A stretch of DNA of 64,000 bases from assembly GCF_030552895.1 (NCBI RefSeq), contig NZ_CP130649.1:1178001-1242000 (forward strand). Direction: 5' to 3'. Under the pieces are notes generated by a model that worked only from the letters and a program-made list of their open reading frames with translations, was not told the origin of the DNA and searched no databases. Positions 18,302 through 26,600 of the stretch are shown in pieces (positions within the stretch are counted from its first letter, which is position 1; every line of letters begins with the position of its first letter). The translations under genes and the position numbers were made by a program. Source of the stretch: Tatumella ptyseos. GTDB taxonomy: Bacteria > Pseudomonadota > Gammaproteobacteria > Enterobacterales > Enterobacteriaceae.

Positions 18302-18857
18302 TTATGTCTCCTTATCGACATTACTTAAGCAGATAACTTACCGATATAGTTCGCGGGGTCTGTAAAACCCTCTAAGAATTGATGTTAATTTAAAGTTAAC
18401 ACTTTGTGTACTTTATTTTAGTGTTAATTTGGTTAGATGTTAGTTGAAGCAAATAGGACTAAAAGAGGAGTGATGTAAAAATCATTGCATTTATAGCGTT
18501 AAACGTGAAGTTGATAAAATGAAGTCACTATTAATTCCTACTAACCCAACTTGGATAGGGTTAGATGCGTAACGATAAGAGAATAATAAATGATAGCAGT
18601 GTGCAAATTGCACCATCGAACGCGCTTCAACTCCTGACGTAAGATTGGTAGCAGGAAGATAAAAATAGGCTGATGGGAAAGTAGTGTAATAAATTTTTAA
18701 CCAATTGATGGACAATCACAGGAATAAATTTGATTAAAATCAGAGGTATTAAGATTTATATCGTTTTAAACAATATAAATACTGTAATGGTATTTAACGC
18801 TATGGAATGCGAATTGCAATTTTCAAAGACAATTTTTTATTGAAAAGGGCAAGAGAA
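18302..18857. promoter_or_regulatory. Divergent control region between dehydrogenase operon and PhyH gene, with inverted repeat
   Basis: This 556-bp AT-rich, gene-free stretch must contain both outward promoters. The clearest structure is an inverted repeat TTAACACT (18396-18403) ... AGTGTTAA (18420-18427), with half-site centres 24 bp apart, about 95 bp upstream of the dehydrogenase operon. This is a candidate operator. I see no convincing gene in the rest; short open frames here have no family resemblance. Confidence 0.45.
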
Positions 18858-19673
18858 ATGTTCTATTCGCCAGAAGTATTGATTGATGACCACTCTGTAG
18901 AAACTTTTCAAAAGGATGGTGTAGTCCTATTCAAAGGGCTTTTCAAGGGGTGGATTAATCCGCTTTCCGAAGGAATTGATGAGCTTATGGCTAATCCTAG
19001 CGAATACGGTATTGCCAGAACAGTTATCCCGACAGACGGCTCGGCTCCTTTTTTTCAAGATTATTGTAATTGGTCGCGGATAAGATCCTTCAAAGATTTT
19101 GTCTATAACTCACCAGCAGCCGAAATTGCAGCTAAATTGATGAGACCGAGAACGGCTAAATTTTTCCACGAACATACTCTTGTGAAACAACCCGGAGGAA
19201 CTACGATTACCCCATGGCATCATGACCAACCTTATTACTGTGTTAACGGAAAACAAAATGTCAGTTTCTGGATCCCCCTTGATCCGGTTGAACAATCAAT
19301 CTCCCTGCGCTGTATTCGTGGTTCCCATTTATGGTCAGATGAGTTTAGCCCTATCCGTTTTAATGGTACTAAACTTTATGACCATGAAAATTTTAAAGAA
19401 ATACCTGATATCGATGCGCATCCAGAAGACTACGATATCGTGAGTTGGGCATTAGAACCTGGCGATGCAGTGGCCTTCCATTACCGCACCGTACATGGTG
19501 CATCCGGGAATCATTCTCCGCGAGCTCGTCGAGTATTTTCCGCCCGTTGGGTCGGTGATGATGCGACATTTGTAGAGCGAGGAGGAATAACTTCACCTCC
19601 TTTTCCTGAGTTAACCCTTAAACATGGACAGCCGCTTATATCGCCATTATTTCCACAAATCTGGCCTTTATAA
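18858..19673 (+). CDS. PhyH-family (phytanoyl-CoA-like) Fe(II)/2-oxoglutarate dioxygenase
   Basis: A 271-residue non-heme iron dioxygenase. The HxD...H iron triad is visible as WHHD (His121, Asp123) and TVHG (His213). A downstream arginine-rich segment (PRARRVFSARW) is placed to bind 2-oxoglutarate, and GDAVAFHY precedes the distal His as in PhyH enzymes. Family members hydroxylate small carboxylic acids, amino acids or secondary metabolites; no substrate can be named. The ATG at 18858 has AAAAGGG eight bases upstream; an in-frame ATG at 18807 would add 17 basic residues and lacks a clear ribosome site. It is a lone gene, followed by gene debris, so this is a patchwork region. Confidence 0.8.
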   Translation: MFYSPEVLIDDHSVETFQKDGVVLFKGLFKGWINPLSEGIDELMANPSEYGIARTVIPTDGSAPFFQDYCNWSRIRSFKDFVYNSPAAEIAAKLMRPRTAKFFHEHTLVKQPGGTTITPWHHDQPYYCVNGKQNVSFWIPLDPVEQSISLRCIRGSHLWSDEFSPIRFNGTKLYDHENFKEIPDIDAHPEDYDIVSWALEPGDAVAFHYRTVHGASGNHSPRARRVFSARWVGDDATFVERGGITSPPFPELTLKHGQPLISPLFPQIWPL

Positions 19674-19896
19674 TTGAGTATACGAGTACGGGTATTCCAC
19701 AAAGTCCAGTGAAAATGCTGTGCACCTCAAAAGTATTAAGTCTGAATATTCGCTCGATCAAACGATTTATCTGCTTTTAAGGAAAACTTTATGCACAGTA
19801 CCGATGTCGATATTTTTCATAATTCACTATTAAGTGCTATGGGGGGAAGTTAATTCTCCTTCAAAGCAACGTTAAAACGAATTTATTAAGGCAGTA

Positions 19897-20240
19897 GTGA
19901 TCACTGTGGGATTAAACATGGCCTTTTCACCCGTTGAGTATATGGCCAACGGAAAAAAAGCTGGTTTTTATGTTGAAATACTCGAAGTCATTGTCAAAGC
20001 TGTCAATATGGAAGCCCTTAATATTGACCCTTTTCCTAATTTGATTTTCAGGATTACAAGGCAAATATTTTGGTATTATCAATATCCTGTTGGTTGATCA
20101 CATTAGATAGATTGGTAGTGATCGACATGGTCTTTGATCTCAAAAGGATGAGAAATTCGAGTTTGAGCCGATAGTCTATCTGTTTTTATTCCCTACGCCT
20201 TACCTGCAGGTTTTCACACTCAATTTTTAAAGAATTGAGT
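19897..20240 (+). pseudogene. Decayed amino-acid ABC transporter binding protein (SBP_bac_3-like) fragment
   Basis: From 19897 the frame reads ITVGLNMAFSPVEYMANGKK and continues AGFYVEILEVIVKAVN, the classic start of the mature part of a family-3 solute-binding protein. Near 20045 the homology shifts by +1 into FSGLQGKYFGIINI, matching the usual LIxGLQxGKYDII motif, and this frame stops at 20108. A further weak match (KDEKFEF, where an ERxxKFxFT-type motif is expected) appears downstream after stops. No signal peptide or C-terminal lobe remains. The gene is therefore a frameshifted, truncated relic. The surrounding 19674-20532 stretch holds no intact gene; a weak hairpin (ACTCAATT/AATTGAGT, 20218-20240) follows the relic. 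Confidence 0.75.
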
Positions 20241-20365
20241 AGCAACGTCATCTCCTACAATTTTTGACAGATCATTATTGAGCATCAATTTAGTGCAGTG
20301 CTCCTTAATTTTGCATTATTTTTTTGTGCACCTTAACCCCTTTTTCCTCTTCGTCTTGACTTGAG

Positions 20366-20441
20366 TTTTTTAGCATTTTGGAAAAGTTTTTTTAACCGCA
20401 CAAAATTTTTTTTAACGTCACTAAATCGCATAAAATTTTTT
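20366..20441. promoter_or_regulatory. Phased T-tracts upstream of the catabolic operon (probable bent DNA)
   Basis: Runs of six to eight T residues begin at about 20366, 20387, 20406 and 20436, spaced 21, 19 and 30 bp, i.e. close to whole helical turns. The last two sit in a direct repeat (CGCANAAAATTTTTT). Such phasing gives intrinsic curvature and is common next to Lrp-, IHF- or H-NS-controlled promoters. This is an inference from spacing only. Confidence 0.45.
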
Positions 20442-20450
20442 CCACCGATA

Positions 20451-20467
20451 TTGGCATACATCATGCT
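20451..20467 (+). promoter_or_regulatory. Sigma-54-like -24/-12 element
   Basis: TTGGCATACATCATGCT has GG and GC dinucleotides exactly ten bases apart, as in the TGGCAC-N5-TTGCW consensus, though the inner positions match poorly. It ends 65 bp before the aldehyde dehydrogenase ATG. No sigma-54 activator gene is in the window, so this is tentative. Confidence 0.3.
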
Positions 20468-20532
20468 AGATGACTCTAAAGAAAGCATTTTTTTCTGAAA
20501 AGTTCTCTTACACCCGCCAATAAGGTGAACGT

Positions 20533-22005
20533 ATGCTAAGTTTTGATCCGGATAATCTTTCGTTTTGTACTGGGAACTATATTGATGGTCAGCATATCCC
20601 ATCAAACAATGATCAGATTCAAGTCCATCGCCCCTCAGATGGTAAACCCTATGCGCTAATCCCTGAAAGCGGTATTGAGGGGGTTACCCAGGCGGTAGAG
20701 ATTGCTGAAGAGAAACGAATGAGTAGTGGCTGGTCAAGCAGTTCACCCCGGCAGCGTGGAGCCATTTTGCGTCGATGGGCAGAGTTAATTGAAGAGGATG
20801 CCACTTATCTTGGACAACTCGAAGCTTTAGGGTCTACACGTCCCATTACTGATGTCATCAACCACGAGATTCCGTTTACTGCAGAGGCAATCCGTTTTTA
20901 CGCGGAATGTGCTGATAAGTATAGCGGTGATTTATTACCGACCCGAAAAGAGAGTCTAGGGATGTTGATCCCAGAGCCTTATGGTGTCGTCGGAGCAATT
21001 ACCCCCTGGAACTTTCCTCTATCAATGGCTTCATGGAAGTGTGGTCCAGCCTTGGCAGCGGGTAATGCGGTAGTGTTAAAACCTTCGGAACTCACTCCAT
21101 TTTCGACACTTCGTTTAGCGGAATTGGCGGTTAAAGCGGGCTTACCTGCGGGCGTACTCAACATCGTTCAGGGTAGTGGTCTTCACACTGGAAGCGAGTT
21201 AGTTAAACATCCGCTTATTCGTAAAGTTTCATTCACTGGATCGACGGTGACAGGGGCGCAAATTATGAGTGATGCGGGGTTCAATGGTATGAAACCCGTC
21301 ACTCTCGAGCTTGGTGGTAAAAGTCCGCAATTAGTTTTTAACGATGCCGGTAATCCCGTTGATATAGCACAACGTATTGCTCGCGGTTTCACCGCTAATG
21401 GCGGCCAAGCCTGTGTGGCAGGTACGCGGCTTATTGTTCAGCGCGCTATTGCCCCAGCGTTACTTGAGCAACTTATCCTTTTATGTCAGCAGTACCGACC
21501 AGGTTATACCTGGTTAGAAAATTCTCGTTATTCTCCCCTCATTGATAGTCGTCAGGGTAATAAGGTGCAACGCCTTATCCAGCAGTCATGCATTGAAGGT
21601 GGTGAAGTATTGGTAGGGGGTAAGCGATTCGAGCACACCGAAGGGGGCTGGTTTTGGCAGCCGACACTGCTTATCAATGTTGCAGAAGATAATTGTGCCG
21701 TACAGGAAGAAATTTTTGGCCCAGTACTCACTGTACAGTATTTCGATGACGAAGAAGAGGGGATTGCTCTCGCGCAACACGATATCTATGGCTTATGTGC
21801 TGGTGTTCATACGCAAAATTTAACGACCGCAATGCGCTCAATTCAATCTTTGAATACTGGAACAGTTTGGGTCAATCGCTATGGACGAAGCGGTGATTTC
21901 ATTATTCCAACAGGTGGTTTCATGGGTTCTGGGATTGGTAAAGATCTGGGACGTCAGGCTTTCCAGGCCTGCCAGCGTCAGAAAAGTGTACTCATCGATT
22001 TTTAA
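20533..22005 (+). CDS. NAD(P)+-dependent aldehyde dehydrogenase (PuuC-like)
   Basis: A 490-residue aldehyde dehydrogenase of normal length. It has the substrate-entry motif PWNFPLSMASWKCGPALAAG (about 158), cofactor-binding KPSELTPFST and FTGSTVTG, the general base in TLELGGKSP (about residue 258) and the catalytic cysteine in NGGQACVAGTR (about 292). PuuC-type enzymes oxidise aminoaldehydes made by flavin amine oxidases, which fits the neighbouring oxidase genes. It is the first gene of a tight co-directional run to 33380, starting 11 bases after a weak AAGGTGA ribosome site. Betaine aldehyde or other aliphatic aldehyde substrates are equally possible. Confidence 0.88.
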   Translation: MLSFDPDNLSFCTGNYIDGQHIPSNNDQIQVHRPSDGKPYALIPESGIEGVTQAVEIAEEKRMSSGWSSSSPRQRGAILRRWAELIEEDATYLGQLEALGSTRPITDVINHEIPFTAEAIRFYAECADKYSGDLLPTRKESLGMLIPEPYGVVGAITPWNFPLSMASWKCGPALAAGNAVVLKPSELTPFSTLRLAELAVKAGLPAGVLNIVQGSGLHTGSELVKHPLIRKVSFTGSTVTGAQIMSDAGFNGMKPVTLELGGKSPQLVFNDAGNPVDIAQRIARGFTANGGQACVAGTRLIVQRAIAPALLEQLILLCQQYRPGYTWLENSRYSPLIDSRQGNKVQRLIQQSCIEGGEVLVGGKRFEHTEGGWFWQPTLLINVAEDNCAVQEEIFGPVLTVQYFDDEEEGIALAQHDIYGLCAGVHTQNLTTAMRSIQSLNTGTVWVNRYGRSGDFIIPTGGFMGSGIGKDLGRQAFQACQRQKSVLIDF

Positions 22006-22033
22006 TTCCTTTCTTCTAAATGGAGACAACGCT

Positions 22034-22702
22034 ATGGCTGTGTTTACCCCCAAATTTATTACTTTTGACTGTTATGGGACGTTAATTAACTTTGATATGG
22101 CAGGCGCGGCACGCCGCTGTTATGCCGACCGTGTGGGTGCCGAGATAATGCCATTATTTATAACTGACTTTGCACGCTACCGACTCGATGAAGTTCTAGG
22201 ACCTTGGAAGCCCTACTACAACATTGTCGATGGAGCACTTCAACGAACCTGTCGTAAGTGGAAAGTTGAGTGGCAACCAGAGGACAGTGACTTTATTTAC
22301 GAGGATTGTAAAACGTGGACGGCACATCCAGATGTTCCTTCTGGTTTGAGCAGAATTGCGCCACATATTCCGTTGGTCCTACTTACCAATTCAATGGATG
22401 ACTTAATTACCCATCATGTACCCCGTTTAGGAGCGCCGATTCATATGACGATTACGGCAGAGGAAACTGGGGCGTACAAACCCGCGATGCGTGGTTTTGA
22501 AGTGATGCTTAATAAATTGGGTTGTGGCCCAGAAGATATTCTTCATGTTTCTTCAAGCTTACGATATGACTTGATGACAGCGCATGACCTCGGTATCACT
22601 CACAAGGTATTTGTTAATCGGGGGCATGAACCAGGGTGTCCTGAATATGGTTACACTGAAATCCATGATATCAGTGAGCTACCAAGTGTCGTGGGACTCT
22701 GA
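22034..22702 (+). CDS. HAD-superfamily hydrolase (haloacid-dehalogenase type II-like)
   Basis: A 222-residue HAD hydrolase. Motif I is FDCYGTLINFD with the nucleophile Asp and following Thr; motif II is LLTNSMDD; the lysine motif is GAYKPAMRGFE; motif III is SSSLRYDLMTAHDLG. In true L-2-haloacid dehalogenases the last motif reads SSNxxDxxGA. Here Asn is replaced and spacing differs by one, so phosphatase or other HAD chemistry is as likely as dehalogenation. The ATG at 22034 is preceded by TGGAGACAACGCT and gives the expected N-terminus; longer in-frame extensions overlap the aldehyde dehydrogenase gene. It sits 28 bp after that gene and 13 bp before the next. Confidence 0.8.
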   Translation: MAVFTPKFITFDCYGTLINFDMAGAARRCYADRVGAEIMPLFITDFARYRLDEVLGPWKPYYNIVDGALQRTCRKWKVEWQPEDSDFIYEDCKTWTAHPDVPSGLSRIAPHIPLVLLTNSMDDLITHHVPRLGAPIHMTITAEETGAYKPAMRGFEVMLNKLGCGPEDILHVSSSLRYDLMTAHDLGITHKVFVNRGHEPGCPEYGYTEIHDISELPSVVGL

Positions 22703-22715
22703 GGGGGAAGACGGC

Positions 22716-23993
22716 ATGAAAATGGAATCCTTTTGGCAGAGTACGGCTCCCATTTTTACCGGAGAGTGCCAACAGCCGCTTCCAGCTACGGCTGACGTCG
22801 TGATTATAGGTGGAGGCTTTAGTGGGATTTCGGCCGCTAGAAACTTAGCACGGCAAGGGCTGCAGGTTGTTGTGCTTGAAAGTGAAAAGATCATGAGCCA
22901 AGCCTCTGCACGTAATGGTGGGCATTGTAATACCGGTGTTGCACAAAACTTTGCCAGCCTTGTTGCGAGCAAAGGACTTGAGAAGGCAACGGAATTTTAC
23001 CGCGCTTATGACGATGCGGTCAGCTATGTTGCTTCAGTGATCGATGAGGAGAGAATCGATTGCGATTTTCGCTTATGTGGCAAGCTAAAACTAGCCAGTA
23101 AACCTGCACACCTCGCATCATTGCAAACTGCAGCGAAGCTAATGAGTGAAACCGTCGACCCAGAAGTGATGTTACTTTCTGCCACTGAGACACGAGATGA
23201 GGTCAGTAGCGATGCCTTTTACGGGGGGCTATTGCAAAAGCGTGGTGGCCAAATGCATATGGGAAAATTCGGTATCGGGTTGGCCCAATCAGCCGTCCGC
23301 GCCGGTGCAAAAATTTATCAACATCATGCTGTCACCGCGTTAACGCGATTATCTGGTTATCAGCATCGCATTGAGACAGCAAAAGGTTCCATCGTTGCTG
23401 AAAAAGTCTTATTAGCGACGGGCTGTTCGGATAAAGGGCCATTTCCTTGGTTTCAGCGTCGGATTGTGCCCGTTGGAAGTTTCATCATCACTACCGTGCC
23501 GTTACCTGCAACGCAACTAGCACAGCTCCTACCTCATGATCGAACCTATGTTACTTCAATGAATATAGGCAATTATTTCCGCACAACAGCAGATAACCGC
23601 TTAGTGTTCGGTGGCAGAGCACGTTTTTCAATGAGTAATCCGACACAAGATGCTCGAAGTGGCGAGGTGTTACGCGCCTCGTTGAAAACTCTCTTTCCAC
23701 AACTGGCTTCAATACCCATCGATTATTGCTGGGGAGGGTTAGTGGATATGAGCGCGGATCGATTACCGCATGCTGGCGAACAAAATGGCGTGTTCTTTAC
23801 GATGGGGTATAGCGGCCATGGTACTCAAATGTCGGTGTGGATGGGAAAAGTCATGGCAGACCTCATTGGGGAAAAGAAAGACAGTAATCCATGGGGAACG
23901 GAAAGCTGGCCAGCAGTACCCGGGTATTTTGGTAAGCCTTGGTTCTTACCTCTTACAGGGCTCTATTACAAAACCAAAGATCGTCTGTTCTGA
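22716..23993 (+). CDS. PuuB/OrdL-like FAD-dependent amine oxidoreductase
   Basis: A 425-residue DAO-family flavoenzyme. The FAD Rossmann motif is DVVIIGGGFSGISAARNLA (about 26-44) and the flavin loop ASARNGG. PuuB-type features are seen along the chain (ERIDCDF, RGGQMHMGKF, TADNRLVFGG, PIDYCWGGLVDMSADRLP, FTMGYSGHGTQ). PuuB oxidises gamma-glutamylputrescine to the aldehyde, and a related amine is the likely substrate here, feeding the upstream aldehyde dehydrogenase. The ATG at 22716 follows GAGGGGGAAG, a strong ribosome site, 13 bp after the HAD gene; ATG 22722 is an alternative. The protein has no signal peptide and should be cytoplasmic. Confidence 0.85.
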   Translation: MKMESFWQSTAPIFTGECQQPLPATADVVIIGGGFSGISAARNLARQGLQVVVLESEKIMSQASARNGGHCNTGVAQNFASLVASKGLEKATEFYRAYDDAVSYVASVIDEERIDCDFRLCGKLKLASKPAHLASLQTAAKLMSETVDPEVMLLSATETRDEVSSDAFYGGLLQKRGGQMHMGKFGIGLAQSAVRAGAKIYQHHAVTALTRLSGYQHRIETAKGSIVAEKVLLATGCSDKGPFPWFQRRIVPVGSFIITTVPLPATQLAQLLPHDRTYVTSMNIGNYFRTTADNRLVFGGRARFSMSNPTQDARSGEVLRASLKTLFPQLASIPIDYCWGGLVDMSADRLPHAGEQNGVFFTMGYSGHGTQMSVWMGKVMADLIGEKKDSNPWGTESWPAVPGYFGKPWFLPLTGLYYKTKDRLF

Positions 23994-24020
23994 TTAACAA
24001 ATCTATTTGGAGAGAATTGG

Positions 24021-25625
24021 ATGAAAAACGATGATGCGAAAAATCTTCCTAATGGTCAGCTAAGTACGTTATTGAAAAATGGAACTTTAACACGCCGCGA
24101 TATGTTGAAAATTTTATCGGCAGGTGCCGTAATGTCTTCGGGAATATTGAGCTTCCCTGATTTAGCAATAGCGGAAGGCGCTCCGGTAAAAGGAGGAAAG
24201 TTGAGGGCGGCGATGTCCAATTCCTCCGCAACGGATACACTCGATCCAGCTAAAGCGAATAACAGTGCAGATTATGCTCGTCAGTTTATGTTTTATAACG
24301 CACTGGTAGAAATCAATGATTCGTTAGAACCTACACCTGCTCTTGCTTCGTCTATTCACTCCGACGATGGTATTACTTGGCAGATAAAATTACGCCCTAA
24401 TGTCACTTTTCATAATGGTAAGAGCTTAACGGCGGAGGATGTCGTGTGGTCTCTTATGCGTCACAAAGATCCTAGTGTAGCCTCTAACGTATTCTCACTC
24501 GCCCAGCAGTTTTCAACCATGAAGGTGACAACGCCTCAGGAGCTATCTATCGTATTGACGGGGGCAAATTTCGACTTACCCCTCATGCTGGCGCTTCCCT
24601 CATTCCTCATTGTCCCGGCTAAAACTACCGATTTTAATAAAGGTATTGGTACTGGGCCATTCAGTTGCCAAACTTTTGTACCAAGTATGCACACGGTTGG
24701 CGTACGTAATTCGAATTATTGGAAACCAGGATTACCGCATTTGGATGAAATTGAATTATTAGGGGTAACCGACCAAGCCGCTAGAGTAAATGGGTTGATG
24801 TCAGGTGATTTACATATCTGTTCTGCAATCAGTCCCGGCTATGCCAAACAGATCACAAGTTCCGGCGGACAATTTAAGATCTTAGAAAGTAAGTCAGGAA
24901 TGTATACCAATTTAATTATACGTACAGACATCACGCCGGGTAAAAATCCTGATTTTGTTATGGCAATGAAATATTTACAGCCTCGTGAAATGATGGTGAA
25001 AACGGCTCTTCAAGGTTATGGAACGGTGGCTAATGACACCCCGGTTCCTCCATGGCATCCGTTATACAATGCAGACTTAAAACCTCGTCCCGTAGATATA
25101 GATAAAGCCCGTTTTCATTTGAAAAAGGCTGGCATGGCTGGGGCAAAAGTTGAAGTCATTACAACTACGACTATCGATGCGGCTATTGAAGGTGGACTCA
25201 TGATGCAAGGTCTCGCTCAGCAGGCTGGTCTGAACCTCAATATCCGGCGTGTCCCTTATGAAGGATATTGGTCGGCACACTGGATGAAAGATCCGATAGG
25301 GTATGGATCGATTAACCCCCGCCCAACTATCGATTTAACATTCTCACAATTTTATCTTTCGAGTTCTGCAAATAACGAATCAAAGTGGCACAACCCACAA
25401 TTCGACCAATTAGTTGTGGCTGCACGTGGAGAACAAGATTCTGCTAAGCGTAAACAGATGTATGGCGATATGCAAAAAATGATCTACGACGATTGTGGCA
25501 CGCTCATTCCAATGTTTGTCAGTTCTTTGGACGGTTACAGTAATAAAGTAAAAGGACTCAAATCGTGGCCAGCGGGCATGATGATGGGCTATCGCTTCAG
25601 TGAGAATATTTGGTTATCCGCTTAA
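24021..25625 (+). CDS. ABC transporter substrate-binding protein, SBP_bac_5 (peptide/opine type), Tat signal
   Basis: A 534-residue family-5 solute-binding protein (dipeptide, oligopeptide, nickel, opine). An N-terminal TRRDMLKILSAGAVMSSG stretch is a twin-arginine signal, so the protein may be exported folded. The mature body shows family motifs (DTLDPAKANN, LRPNVTFHNGKSLTAEDVVW, IGTGPF, and late KRKQMYGDMQKMIYDD). It captures the substrate in the periplasm for the permease/ATPase genes that follow with gaps of 21 bp, an overlap and 18 bp. The context of two amine oxidases and an amidohydrolase suggests a nitrogenous, perhaps acylated or condensed, substrate. Confidence 0.87.
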   Translation: MKNDDAKNLPNGQLSTLLKNGTLTRRDMLKILSAGAVMSSGILSFPDLAIAEGAPVKGGKLRAAMSNSSATDTLDPAKANNSADYARQFMFYNALVEINDSLEPTPALASSIHSDDGITWQIKLRPNVTFHNGKSLTAEDVVWSLMRHKDPSVASNVFSLAQQFSTMKVTTPQELSIVLTGANFDLPLMLALPSFLIVPAKTTDFNKGIGTGPFSCQTFVPSMHTVGVRNSNYWKPGLPHLDEIELLGVTDQAARVNGLMSGDLHICSAISPGYAKQITSSGGQFKILESKSGMYTNLIIRTDITPGKNPDFVMAMKYLQPREMMVKTALQGYGTVANDTPVPPWHPLYNADLKPRPVDIDKARFHLKKAGMAGAKVEVITTTTIDAAIEGGLMMQGLAQQAGLNLNIRRVPYEGYWSAHWMKDPIGYGSINPRPTIDLTFSQFYLSSSANNESKWHNPQFDQLVVAARGEQDSAKRKQMYGDMQKMIYDDCGTLIPMFVSSLDGYSNKVKGLKSWPAGMMMGYRFSENIWLSA

Positions 25626-25646
25626 TTTAACAGTGAGGAGTGCGCG

Positions 25647-26600
25647 ATGAATCACTTTATGTTGTTGCTGATTGTCCGACGTATCGGGGCGGGAATATTG
25701 ACACTGGTTATTGTTTCAATGGTGGTGTTTTTTATCACGAGTTTACTACCTGGCGATGCCGCTCAGATGATCCTCGGGCAGAACGCTACAGCGGAAACGG
25801 TTAATGCATTGCGCCACGAATTGGGCCTGGACCAACCGCTGCTGGTCCGGTACTACCATTGGTTTATTAACCTCATTACCGGTCATTTTGGTACCTCTTT
25901 CACGAGCCACATTCCCGTTGCTCAGTTAATCGCCTCACGCATTCCTGCAACCTTCGAATTAGCAGGTGTTACCACATTAGTTTCGGTCCCGCTTGCTTTA
26001 TTTATTGGCATTACGGCGGCAATGAAACGAGATACATGGTTAGATAAACTGTTGGTAACTTGCACCATGGCAACCGTTGCAGTACCAGAGTTTCTCATTG
26101 CAACGGTAGCGGTAGTGATTTTTGCTGTGCGTTTACACTGGGCTTCTGCGATGTTTTTCGGAAGTCCAAGTACCGATATTCTCAGTTTCATCAAGGCTTA
26201 TTCTCTACCGGTGCTAACGCTATGTTGCGTGCTAACGGCGCAGATGGCTCGAATGACACGCTCTGCCATTATTAGCCAACTCGATAGCGCATACGTGGAA
26301 ATGGCTATTTTAAAAGGTGTGTCACCAGTTCGAATCGTGGTGCGGCATGTATTACCCAATGCTGCGGGTGCAATCGCTAATGCCATTTCGCTAAGTCTAT
26401 CCTACCTATTCGGTGGGGTTATTATCATCGAAACTATCTTCAACTACCCAGGTCTTGCTAGTCAGCTGGTCGACGCAGTCAGCAATCGCGATCTTCCCGT
26501 TGTACAGCTTTGCGTAATGCTCTTCGCTGGATGCTATCTACTGCTCTTATTGTTGGCAGATATTATAACTATTGCGTTTAACCCGAAATGGAGAGGCTAA
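25647..26600 (+). CDS. ABC transporter permease (DppB/GsiC type)
   Basis: A 317-residue inner membrane permease with six predicted helices. It has an N-terminal DppB-like opening (RRIGAGILTLVIVSMVVFFI then SLLPGDAAQMILG) and the EAA loop that docks the ATPase (LKGVSPVRIVVRHVLPNA, about 222-240). GAGGAGTGCGCG precedes the ATG. It pairs with the downstream DppC-type permease, whose ATG overlaps this stop codon. Confidence 0.9.
   Translation: MNHFMLLLIVRRIGAGILTLVIVSMVVFFITSLLPGDAAQMILGQNATAETVNALRHELGLDQPLLVRYYHWFINLITGHFGTSFTSHIPVAQLIASRIPATFELAGVTTLVSVPLALFIGITAAMKRDTWLDKLLVTCTMATVAVPEFLIATVAVVIFAVRLHWASAMFFGSPSTDILSFIKAYSLPVLTLCCVLTAQMARMTRSAIISQLDSAYVEMAILKGVSPVRIVVRHVLPNAAGAIANAISLSLSYLFGGVIIIETIFNYPGLASQLVDAVSNRDLPVVQLCVMLFAGCYLLLLLLADIITIAFNPKWRG

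Noticed and set aside
18491-18715. 74-codon minus-strand frame in the dehydrogenase/PhyH intergenic region
   Set aside because: No recognisable motif, no good ribosome site and AT-rich composition; treated as chance.
19791-19853. 20-codon frame with AGGA upstream between PhyH gene and the binding-protein relic
   Set aside because: Too short and without similarity; it could be a remnant of the decayed gene but cannot be supported as a gene.
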